Below, in pieces: positions 35,620-45,005 of a stretch of DNA of 64,000 nucleotides. Source of the stretch: Pelagimonas varians (GTDB lineage Bacteria > Pseudomonadota > Alphaproteobacteria > Rhodobacterales > Rhodobacteraceae); contig NZ_QKMF01000013.1 in NCBI RefSeq assembly GCF_003208435.1, positions 1 through 64,000 of the forward strand, read 5' to 3'. The notes below the pieces were generated by a model. The model saw only the letters and a program-made list of their open reading frames with translations, ran no database searches and was not told where the DNA came from. The translations under genes and the position numbers were made by a program. How positions within the stretch are numbered: position 1 is the stretch's first letter; each line of letters starts with the position of its first letter.

Positions 35620-36738
35620 CTAGTTTGAGCCGCGCAAAAGATCCTGATCCGGACTGTTTTTTAGCTCCACAGTCTGGGTAGGATAGGCGAGTGTTGCGCC
35701 AAACTGCCTGGAAATTTCCAGAATTTTGAGTGTCAGGCGCTCATCAATATCCAGATAGTTTTGATAGTCGGCATTTAGCGTGCGGGCATAGAACATGATC
35801 GAGATTGCGCTGTTGGACAGGCCCTCGACATTGACATATTGGGGTGCCCCATCGGACAAATCAAAGTCGCCACTGCTTTGAAGGTGGTCTTTTAACGCAG
35901 CCAACACGTCGCGAATTTGTTCGGCCGAGCAGGATAGAACAAAGCCAATGCTTCTTTTGACCCGCCGGTTGCGCAGCTGGGAATAATTGAGCACCACGGC
36001 ATTGGACAAATCTGAATTTGGAATATAGCGCGGGATCTGATCAAAGCCGCGCAATATGGTTGATCGCAGGTCAACCTGCTCAACGACACCAATAAAGTTG
36101 CCTTCGATTTCGATGACATCACCGGCGGCAAACCGCTTCTCGCTTTGGTTGTTCATGCCCGCAACCAGATTGCGGATCAAATCTTGGGCGGCAATTGCGA
36201 CGCCGGCCCCCAATACGCCAACGCCTGTCATCGCCCCGCTGATGTCGACGTGCCAAATCTTGAGCAAGGCCGCGATGCCAAAGAGAATGACCCCAAAACG
36301 CGCCGCACTTTTCATCCAGGTCGTTTCAATTTTGATGCCCAATCGTTTGCTACCACCAAGCAGCGAAACCATTGGTCCGCACAAATTGTACCATCCCGAA
36401 AAAACAGCGATCAGCGCAATGGATGCCAAAACCCGACGGACAAATCCGTCGGCGAAATCAGGCAAGGAAACCAATTCGATCGCCACATAGGCCGCGCCTA
36501 CAACCAGTAGAATGGACACAGTGTTTTTTAGGTCAATGCGCGCATTTTCGGGCAATCCGCCTGTAAGGCCCGAAATCATTTTGTTCAGACCGCTGATCAC
36601 CATCCCCGCCAGAGCCTTGCGCACTGAAAACACCGCCAAAACAACAAGGGTCGCCAAAATTACATCTTCACGGTCGGCAAAAGAGAACCACGTCTCTAGT
36701 CGGGAGATAATGCCGTTCCATGTGTTGTCGTCGGTCAT
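35620..36738 (-). CDS. MscS-family mechanosensitive channel
   Basis: 372 residues. Four or five hydrophobic segments precede the pore-lining TM3-like helix (ISGAMTGVGVLGAGVAIAAQDLIRNLVAGM) and the beta domain (FAAGDVIEIEGNFIGVVEQVDLRSTILRGFD). These are standard MscS hallmarks; such channels release solutes under membrane tension. It is longer at the N-terminus than E. coli MscS (286). AGGAAC precedes ATG 36738. It converges with the holin-like gene, leaving only 13 nt. Confidence 0.9.
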   Translation of the reverse strand: MTDDNTWNGIISRLETWFSFADREDVILATLVVLAVFSVRKALAGMVISGLNKMISGLTGGLPENARIDLKNTVSILLVVGAAYVAIELVSLPDFADGFVRRVLASIALIAVFSGWYNLCGPMVSLLGGSKRLGIKIETTWMKSAARFGVILFGIAALLKIWHVDISGAMTGVGVLGAGVAIAAQDLIRNLVAGMNNQSEKRFAAGDVIEIEGNFIGVVEQVDLRSTILRGFDQIPRYIPNSDLSNAVVLNYSQLRNRRVKRSIGFVLSCSAEQIRDVLAALKDHLQSSGDFDLSDGAPQYVNVEGLSNSAISIMFYARTLNADYQNYLDIDERLTLKILEISRQFGATLAYPTQTVELKNSPDQDLLRGSN

Positions 36739-36900
36739 TCGGATAGTTCCTGAAATTTGGTGAACGTCGAAAGAGCAGGCACACTAGCATCGTTGTTTGT
36801 ATTTGCCCGCTCCGTGTGTATTTGCGAACCGCATTGTTTGTCCAGTTAGGACGCAGCGCAGCTTAGTCAGTCTGACGCCGGCGTTGGGTCACAAAACAGG

Positions 36901-38313
36901 TCAAAGTAGTGGGCTAAACAAACGTGCGACGGGGGCCCCAATCCGTTCGATCAATCGCCGATCCCCAAGCTTTTTCGTTAACAAAAAGGAACGCGCGAAG
37001 TCTGCTTCGAACATCGCTGCCGTCTGCGCGGCAGTTTCTTGGTCAAAGACCACAACGGTTTCTTCGAAATTCAACCGACAAGACCGATTGTCCAGATTGG
37101 TTGTCCCGACGGAGGAGATTAAATCATCCACAAGCACTACCTTTTGGTGCATAAAGCCCTCGTTGTAGCGCCATATTTCAATGTCTGCTTCGATCAATTC
37201 GTCCAAATAAGCCAGTGCTGCGAGCCAGGTAATTTTGTGGTCGGCCACTTCGGGGACCAAAACCCTGACGTCAACACCGCGCATGGCAGCAAGTTTTAGT
37301 GCGGTCAGAATATCGTTTTCCGGTACAAAATATGGCGATGCGATCCACAACCTATCAGTTGCCGCATTGATCAGCGCGCAGAAATACAAACTGCCGGTGT
37401 CAAATGTGTCGCCCGGCCCTGTGGCGACAAGAACCGCATCCTTGTTTGGTTCGGCGATATGGACTTCCCAGTTCAAAGTCTCCGAGATGTTTTTCTGCGT
37501 CGCCCAATGCCAGTCTTCCACAAAAATCAATTGCAGTTGCAAGACAACCGGCCCTGAAAGGCGGGCATGGGTATCGCGCCACAGGCCGAATTTTGGATCT
37601 TCACCCATGTATTCATCGCCCATGTTTAATCCACCGGTGAAGCCGACCACTCCATCAACCACAACCGTTTTGCGGTGGTTGCGAAAGTTGATCTGAAAGC
37701 GACTTTTGGGACCACCCATAGCATGGGCATTGACCACGCTCACGCCGCCATTGGACAGGGTTTCAAGATAGCTTTTGGGCAGTTTTGCACAGCCGACGGC
37801 ATCATAGATCAGACGAACATCGACACCATTTTGTGCCCGTTCGATCAGCGCATCGCGCAAGCGGCCACCGATCTTGTCGTCATTGATTATGTATGACTGA
37901 ACCAAAACATAGCTTTTGGCGGCAGAAATTGCCTCAAAGATCGCGCCAAAGGTTTCTTCACCATCAATCAGCAGATCAAGGTCACTTCCTGATCCAACAG
38001 GAATGTCACCGATTTTTTCCAATGCTTCGTAAATGCCTTTGTTTTCCGTCAGTTTGGCCGGGTGGTCGATTTTGAACGTTTTTAATCCGCCAATCACATC
38101 GTCACTGTCGCGCCGGCCTGTCACATAGCCATCGAAGTTAAAGCTGCCCAAGAACAGATATACCGGCACCGCGAGGTATGGGGCCGCAAGCAGGAACACG
38201 GTCCAAGCTGCAGACCCTTGCGGCGTTCGCGAATCGCGGATTGCCAAAAAGGCGCAGTAAATTCCTGCGATTTGGAATGCGAGAAGAGTTATGACCTCAA
38301 ACTGAAAGTGCAT
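36901..38313 (-). CDS. cls: phospholipase D-family cardiolipin synthase
   Basis: 470 residues. Two N-terminal membrane segments precede two PLD domains. HKD motif 1 is H213-x-K215-x4-D220 (NHRKTVVVD) and motif 2 H389-x-K391-x4-D396 (MHQKVVLVD), each followed by the Gly/Asn-rich stretch typical of this family (GFTGG; SVGTTNLDNRS). Such enzymes join two phosphatidylglycerol molecules into cardiolipin and glycerol at the inner membrane. AGGACAC precedes ATG 38313. Other PLD-family activities cannot be ruled out, hence the cautious symbol. Confidence 0.87.
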   Translation of the reverse strand: MHFQFEVITLLAFQIAGIYCAFLAIRDSRTPQGSAAWTVFLLAAPYLAVPVYLFLGSFNFDGYVTGRRDSDDVIGGLKTFKIDHPAKLTENKGIYEALEKIGDIPVGSGSDLDLLIDGEETFGAIFEAISAAKSYVLVQSYIINDDKIGGRLRDALIERAQNGVDVRLIYDAVGCAKLPKSYLETLSNGGVSVVNAHAMGGPKSRFQINFRNHRKTVVVDGVVGFTGGLNMGDEYMGEDPKFGLWRDTHARLSGPVVLQLQLIFVEDWHWATQKNISETLNWEVHIAEPNKDAVLVATGPGDTFDTGSLYFCALINAATDRLWIASPYFVPENDILTALKLAAMRGVDVRVLVPEVADHKITWLAALAYLDELIEADIEIWRYNEGFMHQKVVLVDDLISSVGTTNLDNRSCRLNFEETVVVFDQETAAQTAAMFEADFARSFLLTKKLGDRRLIERIGAPVARLFSPLL

Positions 38314-38416
38314 TTTAGTGTCCTAACATGTATCCGGTGTTCCCAAAGAGTATTGCTATCTTCACGGCACTATAAACCAAGTGTCAGATCCCGGCTTGCT
38401 GCAAAACAACCCTGCG

Positions 38417-39166
38417 TCAGGGTTTGCCCCTGTTTACCCGAATGTCGCCCCAAATAGGGAGATGATCCGACGCGATTTTGGCGGAAGAGCTTTGATCTAC
38501 ACCTGCGTCCAGCAATTCCAGCCGATGCCCAAGCGCAAACCGATCAAGTCCTGCCAAAGGTCGGGCGCTATGAAACGATTTGCCCGGACTGATGATCTCG
38601 AACCCATCCGCCAGAGGTTCAAGTCCGACACTTGATGACCATTCGTTGAAGTCGCCCATGATAACGGCATCGTCGACATCACTGTCGTCTAGATGCGCCC
38701 TTATCTTTTCAAGTTGTGCGCGGCGAAACGGACGCAAAAGCCCCAGATGAACCCCGACGACAGACAAAAGCTTGCCCTTGTCGCCAAGGTTGACCTGAAC
38801 CGCGCCCCGCGGCTCCAACCCTGGTAGTGTCAGGTGATCTACTGAATGGATGGTCAACCCCTTGCGCACCAGCACGGCGTTGCCGTGCCAGCCCATGCTG
38901 ACAGAATTTTGCGCAAGCTCGGCGATTTGGAAATCTGTGCTGTTCTCGACCAATTCGCGCGCAATGGATGACGGGCGATCTCCGAGCCGTTTGTCGACTT
39001 CTTGAAGTGCAATAACATCGGCGTCCAGGCGATTGATGATATCGACGATCCGGCCGGGATCACGGCGAAAGTCCAGCCCGACGGACTTTTGAATGTTGTA
39101 GCTTGCCAGTCTGAGTCGTCCTTGACTGTTCACAATGTCGACCAACTTTTCTGTGGGGCATTCCAT
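38417..39166 (-). CDS. endonuclease/exonuclease/phosphatase (EEP) family protein
   Basis: 249 residues with the EEP fold: LASYNIQKSVG (Asn), DADVIALQEVD (metal-binding Glu), VIMGDFNEW (Asp/Asn) and the terminal SDHLPIWGDI (Asp-His pair). The family includes DNases and phospholipid phosphodiesterases. It is clustered with a cardiolipin synthase gene; E. coli ybhP lies beside clsB in the same way, so a role with lipids is a reasonable inference. No signal peptide. ATG 39166 with AAGG upstream. Confidence 0.82.
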   Translation of the reverse strand: MECPTEKLVDIVNSQGRLRLASYNIQKSVGLDFRRDPGRIVDIINRLDADVIALQEVDKRLGDRPSSIARELVENSTDFQIAELAQNSVSMGWHGNAVLVRKGLTIHSVDHLTLPGLEPRGAVQVNLGDKGKLLSVVGVHLGLLRPFRRAQLEKIRAHLDDSDVDDAVIMGDFNEWSSSVGLEPLADGFEIISPGKSFHSARPLAGLDRFALGHRLELLDAGVDQSSSAKIASDHLPIWGDIRVNRGKP

Positions 39167-39243
39167 CCAAGCCTTGGCCCGGATCGGTTTTAATCTATGT
39201 GAGCGGCCTGTTGTTGTCTAGCTTCAGCGGCTTGGATCCGCCG

Positions 39244-40122
39244 TCAGGCGGTTTTGGCCTTGGCTTTGAGTTCTGCCAGCCGGCCATTGAATTCTGCGCC
39301 ATAAACAAAAATCACGGCCATCAAATACATGAACAGCTGCGTGGCAACGATCCCTGCCAATCCAGCATAGGTGACGCTATAGGTCGAAAAATGGACCAAG
39401 TAGGTTTCGAAAATTTTGGCAATCAAAAACCATAATAGAACGGTCAGCAACACACCCGGAAGCAGATCCTTGACTGGCCTGTGCACGCCGGGCAGCCACT
39501 TGTGACAGGCGACAAGCGCGATGATCAATAAAACCAATGCACCCAGCCAGGGTGTTTTCCAGTCGCGAAATCCCAAAGGAACCAAATTCATCTTAGTCGC
39601 GTCGAGCAGATCCAGATACAGCGGGATCGCAAACAAAAAGGCGGCAACTGCGATCAATATGCCGCCACCAGCTACAACGAAACTGATACATAAAAGGCGG
39701 GTTTTCCAAAAGGGGCGCGTGTCTACTTCGCGGTAGGCGTCTGTGATGGATACCCGGATTGCATCCACGCCGTTCGACGCGAAAAACACGGCCAGTAGAC
39801 CGCTGAACGTAAGAGTTTTCCCATCGCTTTGGTGCAATACCGCAGAGAGTTCTTTCACGATGGGGGCGGCAAAAACATCGGGCCATGCACCGAAAACCAG
39901 ATTGATTACCTTTTGCGAATCCAAACCGCTGCTGCTGACACCGGCCAGAGCCAGTACGAAAATGCAAAAGGGAAACAATGCAAACATCATAGACAACGCA
40001 ATATGGCTGCTGCGTTGCCATCCCTTTTTATCGTCAAACCGGACAATCGCGTCTTTGAAGGCTCGAAGATAGAGATTTACCGCAATCGATCTTCGGACAT
40101 CAAAATTTGCGGATTTAGTCAT
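39244..40122 (-). CDS. YihY/BrkB-family membrane protein
   Basis: 292 residues with six hydrophobic segments and a cytoplasmic N-terminal region (FKDAIVRFDDKKGWQRSSHIALSMMFALFPFCIFVLALAG) typical of the UPF0761/YihY family. This family was once annotated as ribonuclease BN; that assignment was wrong and the function is now thought to lie in lipid or cell-envelope transport. ATG 40122 overlaps the preceding AI-2E gene by 8 nt; a longer frame exists upstream but is inside that gene. Confidence 0.87.
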   Translation of the reverse strand: MTKSANFDVRRSIAVNLYLRAFKDAIVRFDDKKGWQRSSHIALSMMFALFPFCIFVLALAGVSSSGLDSQKVINLVFGAWPDVFAAPIVKELSAVLHQSDGKTLTFSGLLAVFFASNGVDAIRVSITDAYREVDTRPFWKTRLLCISFVVAGGGILIAVAAFLFAIPLYLDLLDATKMNLVPLGFRDWKTPWLGALVLLIIALVACHKWLPGVHRPVKDLLPGVLLTVLLWFLIAKIFETYLVHFSTYSVTYAGLAGIVATQLFMYLMAVIFVYGAEFNGRLAELKAKAKTA

Positions 40123-41371
40123 GGTCTGGACCGGTTGCCTTTTTCGGTCCGGTGCCCAGTTCACGTCTTAGCGCTTCCACTTCGGCCTCAAGATCAGCTT
40201 TGGTTGCGGTCATTTTAAAGGATTGATGGCTTGCTTTGTTGTCATCGGGGGTGGGGGCGGGCTCTTGCGTGTCCGGGGTTTGCACAACGAATTTGCCATC
40301 GGATGCAGCCTGCCAAATGGTGATGAAAAGCCCTGCTGTGACCGGCCCAAGCACCAATCCCACTGCGCCGAAACTCGCCAATCCGCCCAGGGTGCTGACA
40401 AAAATCCAAAGGTCAGACATGGCTGCCTCGCGGCCGACAAGCTTGGGACGCAATACGTTGTCGATGGAGCCTACAACCAGCATCCCCCAAAGGGCCAAAC
40501 CTACTGCTTGAAGATGATCGCCGGTAAAACCCAAATAGATGGCGCCGCAAATCACAACCGGTGTTGCACCGACCGCCGGAATTGCGGCCAAGACCATCAT
40601 CACAACCCCCCAGAAAATAGCATCGCCTATGCCTGCGGCCCAAAACCCGAGACCACCCAACGCACCTTGGATCATACCAATGGTCAAGGTCCCTTTGATG
40701 GTCGCGCGGCTTACCGCGGCAATTCTACCATCCAGACTGGCCTGCAACTCTGGTGGCAAACCTGAATACTGCAAAGTTTGCGCAAACACCGATTTTTTCA
40801 TCGGCAAAAAGAAGAACAGCGCATAGAGGAAGGCAAATAACTGCAAAATAAAGGCAGAAGTGCCGCTGGTGAAATGGGTCAAAGCCGAGACCAGATAGGA
40901 CGCCAAATTGCCCAAAAGCTCTGATCCCTTTTCGGCTATCTTTGGTTGAAGTGTGCTGAGATCATCGTGGTAGGGAAACCAGCTCGGAAGTTTCATCTCA
41001 CCACTTTGCAAAGCGGCGAGATCGTCACTCAGCTCTGATGCAAAACTGGCGGTGCCTTGTATCGTTGTCGATGCTTGGGAAACAGCAAGTGAAGCAATTA
41101 GCAGGGTTGGCAGGACAACAATAATCAATCCGACCACCAGAGTAATTCCGCTGGCGGCGTTTTCACGGTTGCCGACTTTCCCTAAAATCCAACGATAAAA
41201 TGGCTGTGACAGGACGGCGCAAATGCCAGCCAAAATCAGCGCGGTAAGGAATGGAAGCGCGATTTGGAAAAAAATGACCGAAACCAGAAGCGTTGCCAAA
41301 ACAATTGCTATTGTCTGCGTGGTGGGGCGTTTTGTTCCCGTGCTACCATCTTCTGGCGTTGTATCTGTCAT
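40115..41371 (-). CDS. AI-2E family transporter
   Basis: 418 residues with about eight hydrophobic segments: a pair near residues 23-60 (AIVLATLLVSVIFFQIALPFLTALILAGI), and a C-terminal set with GMLVVGSIDNVLRPKLVG, the family's signature. Family members export a range of small molecules or act in sodium/proton exchange; the quorum-signal name is historical. A charged C-terminal tail (FKMTATKADLEAEVEALRREL) forms a short coiled coil. ATG 41371 is chosen for GAGGAACAAAG upstream rather than the first in-frame ATG at 41437. Confidence 0.85.
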   Translation of the reverse strand: MTDTTPEDGSTGTKRPTTQTIAIVLATLLVSVIFFQIALPFLTALILAGICAVLSQPFYRWILGKVGNRENAASGITLVVGLIIVVLPTLLIASLAVSQASTTIQGTASFASELSDDLAALQSGEMKLPSWFPYHDDLSTLQPKIAEKGSELLGNLASYLVSALTHFTSGTSAFILQLFAFLYALFFFLPMKKSVFAQTLQYSGLPPELQASLDGRIAAVSRATIKGTLTIGMIQGALGGLGFWAAGIGDAIFWGVVMMVLAAIPAVGATPVVICGAIYLGFTGDHLQAVGLALWGMLVVGSIDNVLRPKLVGREAAMSDLWIFVSTLGGLASFGAVGLVLGPVTAGLFITIWQAASDGKFVVQTPDTQEPAPTPDDNKASHQSFKMTATKADLEAEVEALRRELGTGPKKATGPDHD

Positions 41372-41646
41372 TCTTTGTTCCTCGTGTCTCCGGGAAAGAA
41401 CCGCTTGTGCGCCGTCTCTGAAACTGTTGTTGCTCATTTACGGTTGTTTTGGCAACGCAAGAAGGTGGATTGCCTGGAGCCGCCTCAAAGGCCCGAGTGC
41501 TTTGTATTGGCTGAACCGGACTGACAATCTGGGGGCTTGTTGTGCATCATCGCTGTTTTAAAAGTGCAAATCTTCCGAAAACGGCAAATTAAAATTCCAC
41601 TCACCCAAGCGTTTTAGAAGGCTCGGATAAAGCAAAGGAATTGCAG

Positions 41647-41925
41647 ATGAGCGGATTGGATATTTTTGCCTGGATCGTTCTGGTCGTTTTGATCATCACG
41701 GTTATTGCCGGATTTCTTGTTTTGGCGATTCTGCCCGGAAAAATCGCGAATCAACGCGGTCATCCGCAACATGAGGCAATCAATGTCGCAGGCTGGCTGG
41801 GGGCCATCCTTGGTGGTGTGTTTTGGCCATTTGCGTTGATATGGGCCTTTACCAAATCGCCGTTTTTGAACAGCGTACAGCCCGAGGCCCAATCTGCGGA
41901 TAGCAAAGCGAAGACCGGCGCATGA
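41647..41925 (+). CDS. DUF3302-type small membrane protein (YiaW/YibI-like)
   Basis: 92 residues with two membrane segments (about 8-30 and 45-68) and the block ILPGKIANQRGHPQHEAINVAGWLG, characteristic of this family. AAGGA precedes ATG 41647. It is coupled by ATGA to an HlyD-family gene, exactly as yiaW-yiaV and yibI-yibH are paired in E. coli. It presumably forms part of a small-molecule or envelope transport unit; substrate unknown. Confidence 0.82.
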   Translation: MSGLDIFAWIVLVVLIITVIAGFLVLAILPGKIANQRGHPQHEAINVAGWLGAILGGVFWPFALIWAFTKSPFLNSVQPEAQSADSKAKTGA

Positions 41926-43049
41926 TCGTATTCCTGACCCTGATTTATGTTGCGGTTCTTTTCGTGCTCGTGAAAAGGAAAGTCCTGCCCAACACAAACG
42001 CCACTTGGATGTCGACCATCGTTTGGATGGCGGTATTGTTCCTGTTTTTGTTCATTCCGATGCAATGGGGTGCCCCGTCGGGGCCTGTCAAAGTCTTGAC
42101 GCGCGTTGTTCAGATTATTCCGAACGTAAGTGGTCAGGTGGTCGAAGTCGCTGTGGAGGCAAACGAGCCTTTGACCCAAGGCGATTTGCTGTTCCAACTG
42201 GATCCGGAGCCGTTCCAGATCGCGGTTGCCTTGGCAGAGGCGTCTTTGGCGCGTGTCGAGGCACAGGTCAAACAGGACCAAGATAGCCTCGCATCAGCGA
42301 ATGCCTCGCTGTTTCAGGCAGAATCCCGTGCGTCTCTTGCTCAACAACGGTTTGACGACGACGCGAAACTGGTCCAATCGGGCACCATTTCGCAAAACCG
42401 TTTGGAACAGCGGCAGACAGATCTGGATACCGCTGTCGGAGCCGTTGATCAGGCCCGCGCTGCCGTTTCAGCAGCGGAGATCGAAATCGGAGCCGTGACC
42501 AAAGGCGGTGTTATTGCCAAGCTGGCCGAAGCAGTGGCAAGGTTGGAGCAAGCACAATGGAACCTCGACCAAACGTCCGTTCGGGCCCCGTCTGATGGCT
42601 ATGTTACCAACTTGGCATTGGGCTTGGGGCAGCGGGTTACCACCTTGCCTCTGGCTCCGGCTATGGTTTTTGTCGACACTTCTGAAAAGGTAATTCAGAC
42701 AGACATCCACCAGATCTATCTGCGCCATCTGGAACCGGGACAGACTGTCGAACTGGCATTCAAGTCTATGCCAGGGAAAATTTTATTTGGAACCATTGAT
42801 CAGATTTTGGATGTGTCATCGCAGGGGCAGGCAAGCACGTCCGGCGCGGTTTTCCAAACGGGGCAAATTGTCAGCGAACCGTTTGCGGTCAAGATCGTTT
42901 TGGACAACCCGGAAGACTACGACCATCTGTCGCCCGGCACGGCCGGCAACAGTGCGATTTATACGAACAGCATGGCCGCAACCCACGTCATTCGAAAGGT
43001 CATGATCCGTATGACGTCCAACCTCAACTTTTTGAACCCTGCATTGTAG
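41922..43049 (+). CDS. HlyD-family membrane fusion protein (YiaV/YibH-like)
   Basis: 375 residues. Two hydrophobic segments near the N-terminus (about 1-16 and 29-47) are followed by a biotinyl-lipoyl half (IPNVSGQVVEVAVEANEPLTQGDLLFQLDP), a long coiled-coil hairpin (about 100-215), the second lipoyl half (VRAPSDGYVTNLALGLGQRV) and a beta-barrel domain. It would bridge the periplasm for an inner-membrane exporter, but no exporter or TolC gene is nearby apart from the DUF3302 partner, which overlaps by 4 nt. Confidence 0.88.
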   Translation: MIVFLTLIYVAVLFVLVKRKVLPNTNATWMSTIVWMAVLFLFLFIPMQWGAPSGPVKVLTRVVQIIPNVSGQVVEVAVEANEPLTQGDLLFQLDPEPFQIAVALAEASLARVEAQVKQDQDSLASANASLFQAESRASLAQQRFDDDAKLVQSGTISQNRLEQRQTDLDTAVGAVDQARAAVSAAEIEIGAVTKGGVIAKLAEAVARLEQAQWNLDQTSVRAPSDGYVTNLALGLGQRVTTLPLAPAMVFVDTSEKVIQTDIHQIYLRHLEPGQTVELAFKSMPGKILFGTIDQILDVSSQGQASTSGAVFQTGQIVSEPFAVKIVLDNPEDYDHLSPGTAGNSAIYTNSMAATHVIRKVMIRMTSNLNFLNPAL

Positions 43050-43167
43050 GCGAAACCTTGTGGTGGGCGTTCGCACAGCAGCGCAGATTTGGTTTCACAA
43101 ACGCCGCCGGGAAACAATATGAACTGTATCTGTCCTGACAGGTGCAGTTTTCTTTTTAAATGGGCAG

Positions 43168-44019
43168 CTAATCCTGTGCCGGGCAAGCCGTTAGATCGAA
43201 TTGCGCGACGCCGTTGCCAATCATCCAAACGGGCCTTTTGATGGCCAGATTTTGATCGGAAGCGGTTAAATATCCCCTAAGGCCAAGATCTTGGTCACAC
43301 ATAAGGACAAGCGTTCGCGCGGCTCCATCGCCCATATTGAATGAGCCAGAGTACGTGCGGCTTTGCAAATCGCCGGACATCAGAATGTTTTGCCCTCGTA
43401 TTGTGACGGATAACGAACGGCCGCAGTCCAAGGCTTCTACCCGCGCTTTCACCTCAAGGTTTTTGCCGACGGGCATGGCGAACCCCACTGCAGTTCCTTG
43501 GCCGCGACCGAAGAAGGCTGCGTAGTCACCATGGCACATAGGGTAATACCCCAGTGTTGCCTCTTGCTGCGGTGGTTGATCAGAGGCGGATGGATCACGC
43601 GCCAACGGAACAATGCCGATATCGGTCAACCGGCTGGTCTCTTGGGGTTTGGCTTCTTCCTGGTCTTCATCTTGGGCAATGATTACAAAATCCGGCACAT
43701 GAATGACCACGTCCTCCAAAGGGTCTCTTCCTACAATGGTGAACTCTGGCACCTCGATGATGAGCAAGTTGTCACTGCGCTGGCCCAAAACGTCGCGTGC
43801 TTGGACGCCAAAGCCGTCTGTATCGGGCGGTTCATTGATGACCAACTCTGGGGCGTTGATGTTGACTTGCGGGCGTTCGGACTGCGTCAGCGGCTGAGGG
43901 GGGAGGGCACCTGTATCGGCATTTTGAGCTGCACCGCTACTGGCCACCGACGATAGGAACACAGCCAGAATATGCGGCCCAAATCGGAGTAAGCTGGTAA
44001 ACCTAACATTGTCAAACAT
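43168..44019 (-). CDS. secreted protein with three VPEF-like beta repeats, unknown function
   Basis: 283 residues, with a signal peptide (cut near AAQNADT, about residue 32). Residues about 48-125 hold three similar short units spaced about 26-34 residues: VNINAPELVINEP, LLIIEVPEFTIVGRD and VVIHVPDFVIIAQDED, each strand-P-[ED]-x-x-[IV]-strand. The C-terminal part (about 155-283) has five Cys (PMCHGDY, LDCGRS, LMCDQD, LTACPA among them) and looks like a separate disulfide-linked domain. ATG 44019 is preceded by GGGACGG. No family recognised. It lies beside another secreted protein gene on the same strand. Confidence 0.7.
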   Translation of the reverse strand: MFDNVRFTSLLRFGPHILAVFLSSVASSGAAQNADTGALPPQPLTQSERPQVNINAPELVINEPPDTDGFGVQARDVLGQRSDNLLIIEVPEFTIVGRDPLEDVVIHVPDFVIIAQDEDQEEAKPQETSRLTDIGIVPLARDPSASDQPPQQEATLGYYPMCHGDYAAFFGRGQGTAVGFAMPVGKNLEVKARVEALDCGRSLSVTIRGQNILMSGDLQSRTYSGSFNMGDGAARTLVLMCDQDLGLRGYLTASDQNLAIKRPVWMIGNGVAQFDLTACPAQD

Positions 44020-44087
44020 GGGCAACCGTCCCAAATGCGAGTTGATTTGCTTGAATATCCACGATTTTATTTATGATTGGAAACGCG

Positions 44088-44615
44088 TCATAGGGGCGGA
44101 CACCTACGGATAATGTCCTTTTGGGAACCGTCCGAACTGACAACACCTGTCGCACGCGTGCAGGTTCCGGCGTCGGCTGGTGCGATGGCTGTATAGGGAG
44201 GGTTTGCTACGGTGAAACCCGGTGATGCGCCTTGCTCTGTCGGAAAGACATCGCAATACCACGGGTGTTCTACGCGCGTTCCGTCACTACGATGTTCCCA
44301 ATAAGCCCAATCTTTTAGCGTGACGTCCAGTTCGATGAACCCATCCGGTGTCTGGGGCGAAAACACCTGTCCGGGGGGAAGGATATTCACGGTTTGAACC
44401 CGAGAGATATCTCCATGGACCGCGCTAACTGTGTGGATCGAACAGCGAACGTCTATCCCTGAGTTGATTGCGGCGACATTGCCTTCAACCTTAACCCTTA
44501 TCTGAAAAGTCAAATCCGCCAACCCGTAATTTTGGGCCTGCACTGGTTCTGCCGAAGCGAACAAAAATGTCCCCACGGCCGCATACAAAAGTGATTTAGA
44601 AATAGGAAAATTCAT
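44088..44615 (-). CDS. secreted protein of unknown function
   Basis: 175 residues. A clear signal peptide (MNFPISKSLLYAAVGTFLFA then ...PVQA, cut near residue 28 before QNYG) leads to a beta-rich mature part with Cys residues in DVRCSIH, WYCDVF, GTCTRA and RRCPP, enough for two disulfides. ATG 44615 is chosen for AGGAG 6 nt upstream; the frame extends 21 codons further without a site. Unrecognised family. 68 nt upstream of the VPEF-repeat gene, probably the same transcript. Confidence 0.68.
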   Translation of the reverse strand: MNFPISKSLLYAAVGTFLFASAEPVQAQNYGLADLTFQIRVKVEGNVAAINSGIDVRCSIHTVSAVHGDISRVQTVNILPPGQVFSPQTPDGFIELDVTLKDWAYWEHRSDGTRVEHPWYCDVFPTEQGASPGFTVANPPYTAIAPADAGTCTRATGVVSSDGSQKDIIRRCPPL

Positions 44616-45005
44616 CAAATACTCCTCAAACGCGGTAGACATTAAATAATATTTGCAGCGGCGGGGGCGTATAAGCACCCAAAGCCCGTGCTACGGTCAA
44701 AACATCAAATATGCGGTCATTTTGGTTATCTGATTCCTATTTTGCAACGCTGAAACAGATTTTCCAATGTCCGGATTTTCTGGCGTGCAGGCCCCGCTCG
44801 GGGCGGGGGGGCAAAAATATTGGGGTGCTGCGCCGAAAGAGCAAGGCCAGACACCGTTTTGCAAAACGCGCTTCTGAGGGCGGCGGGTGAGGGGGCAAAT
44901 GGCTTGCATCCCAAAACAAAACTGTTTCCGCCTTAAAAAAGCTGCAAAACTATCGGAAAAATTGCGGTCAAATCACCTTAACTCCAATGTAATTATGAGG
45001 GTCTT
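44616..45005. other. 390-nt divergent intergenic region
   Basis: This separates the secreted-protein genes (minus) from the oxygenase gene (plus) and must hold both promoters. It contains a tight GC hairpin (GCCCC 44791-44795 with GGGGC 44800-44804) next to a run of G, the palindrome at 44855-44868, and an A-rich stretch before the oxygenase gene, whose ribosome-binding site is GAGGG. No gene or RNA family recognised. Confidence 0.4.
44855..44868. promoter_or_regulatory. 14-bp perfect palindrome, possible operator
   Basis: CGTTTTGCAAAACG is self-complementary over all 14 bases. It lies 137 nt upstream of the oxygenase gene and 240 nt upstream of the divergent secreted-protein gene. It has no T-run outside the stem and is too tight for a loop, so a protein-binding site is more likely than a terminator. 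Regulator unknown. Confidence 0.35.
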
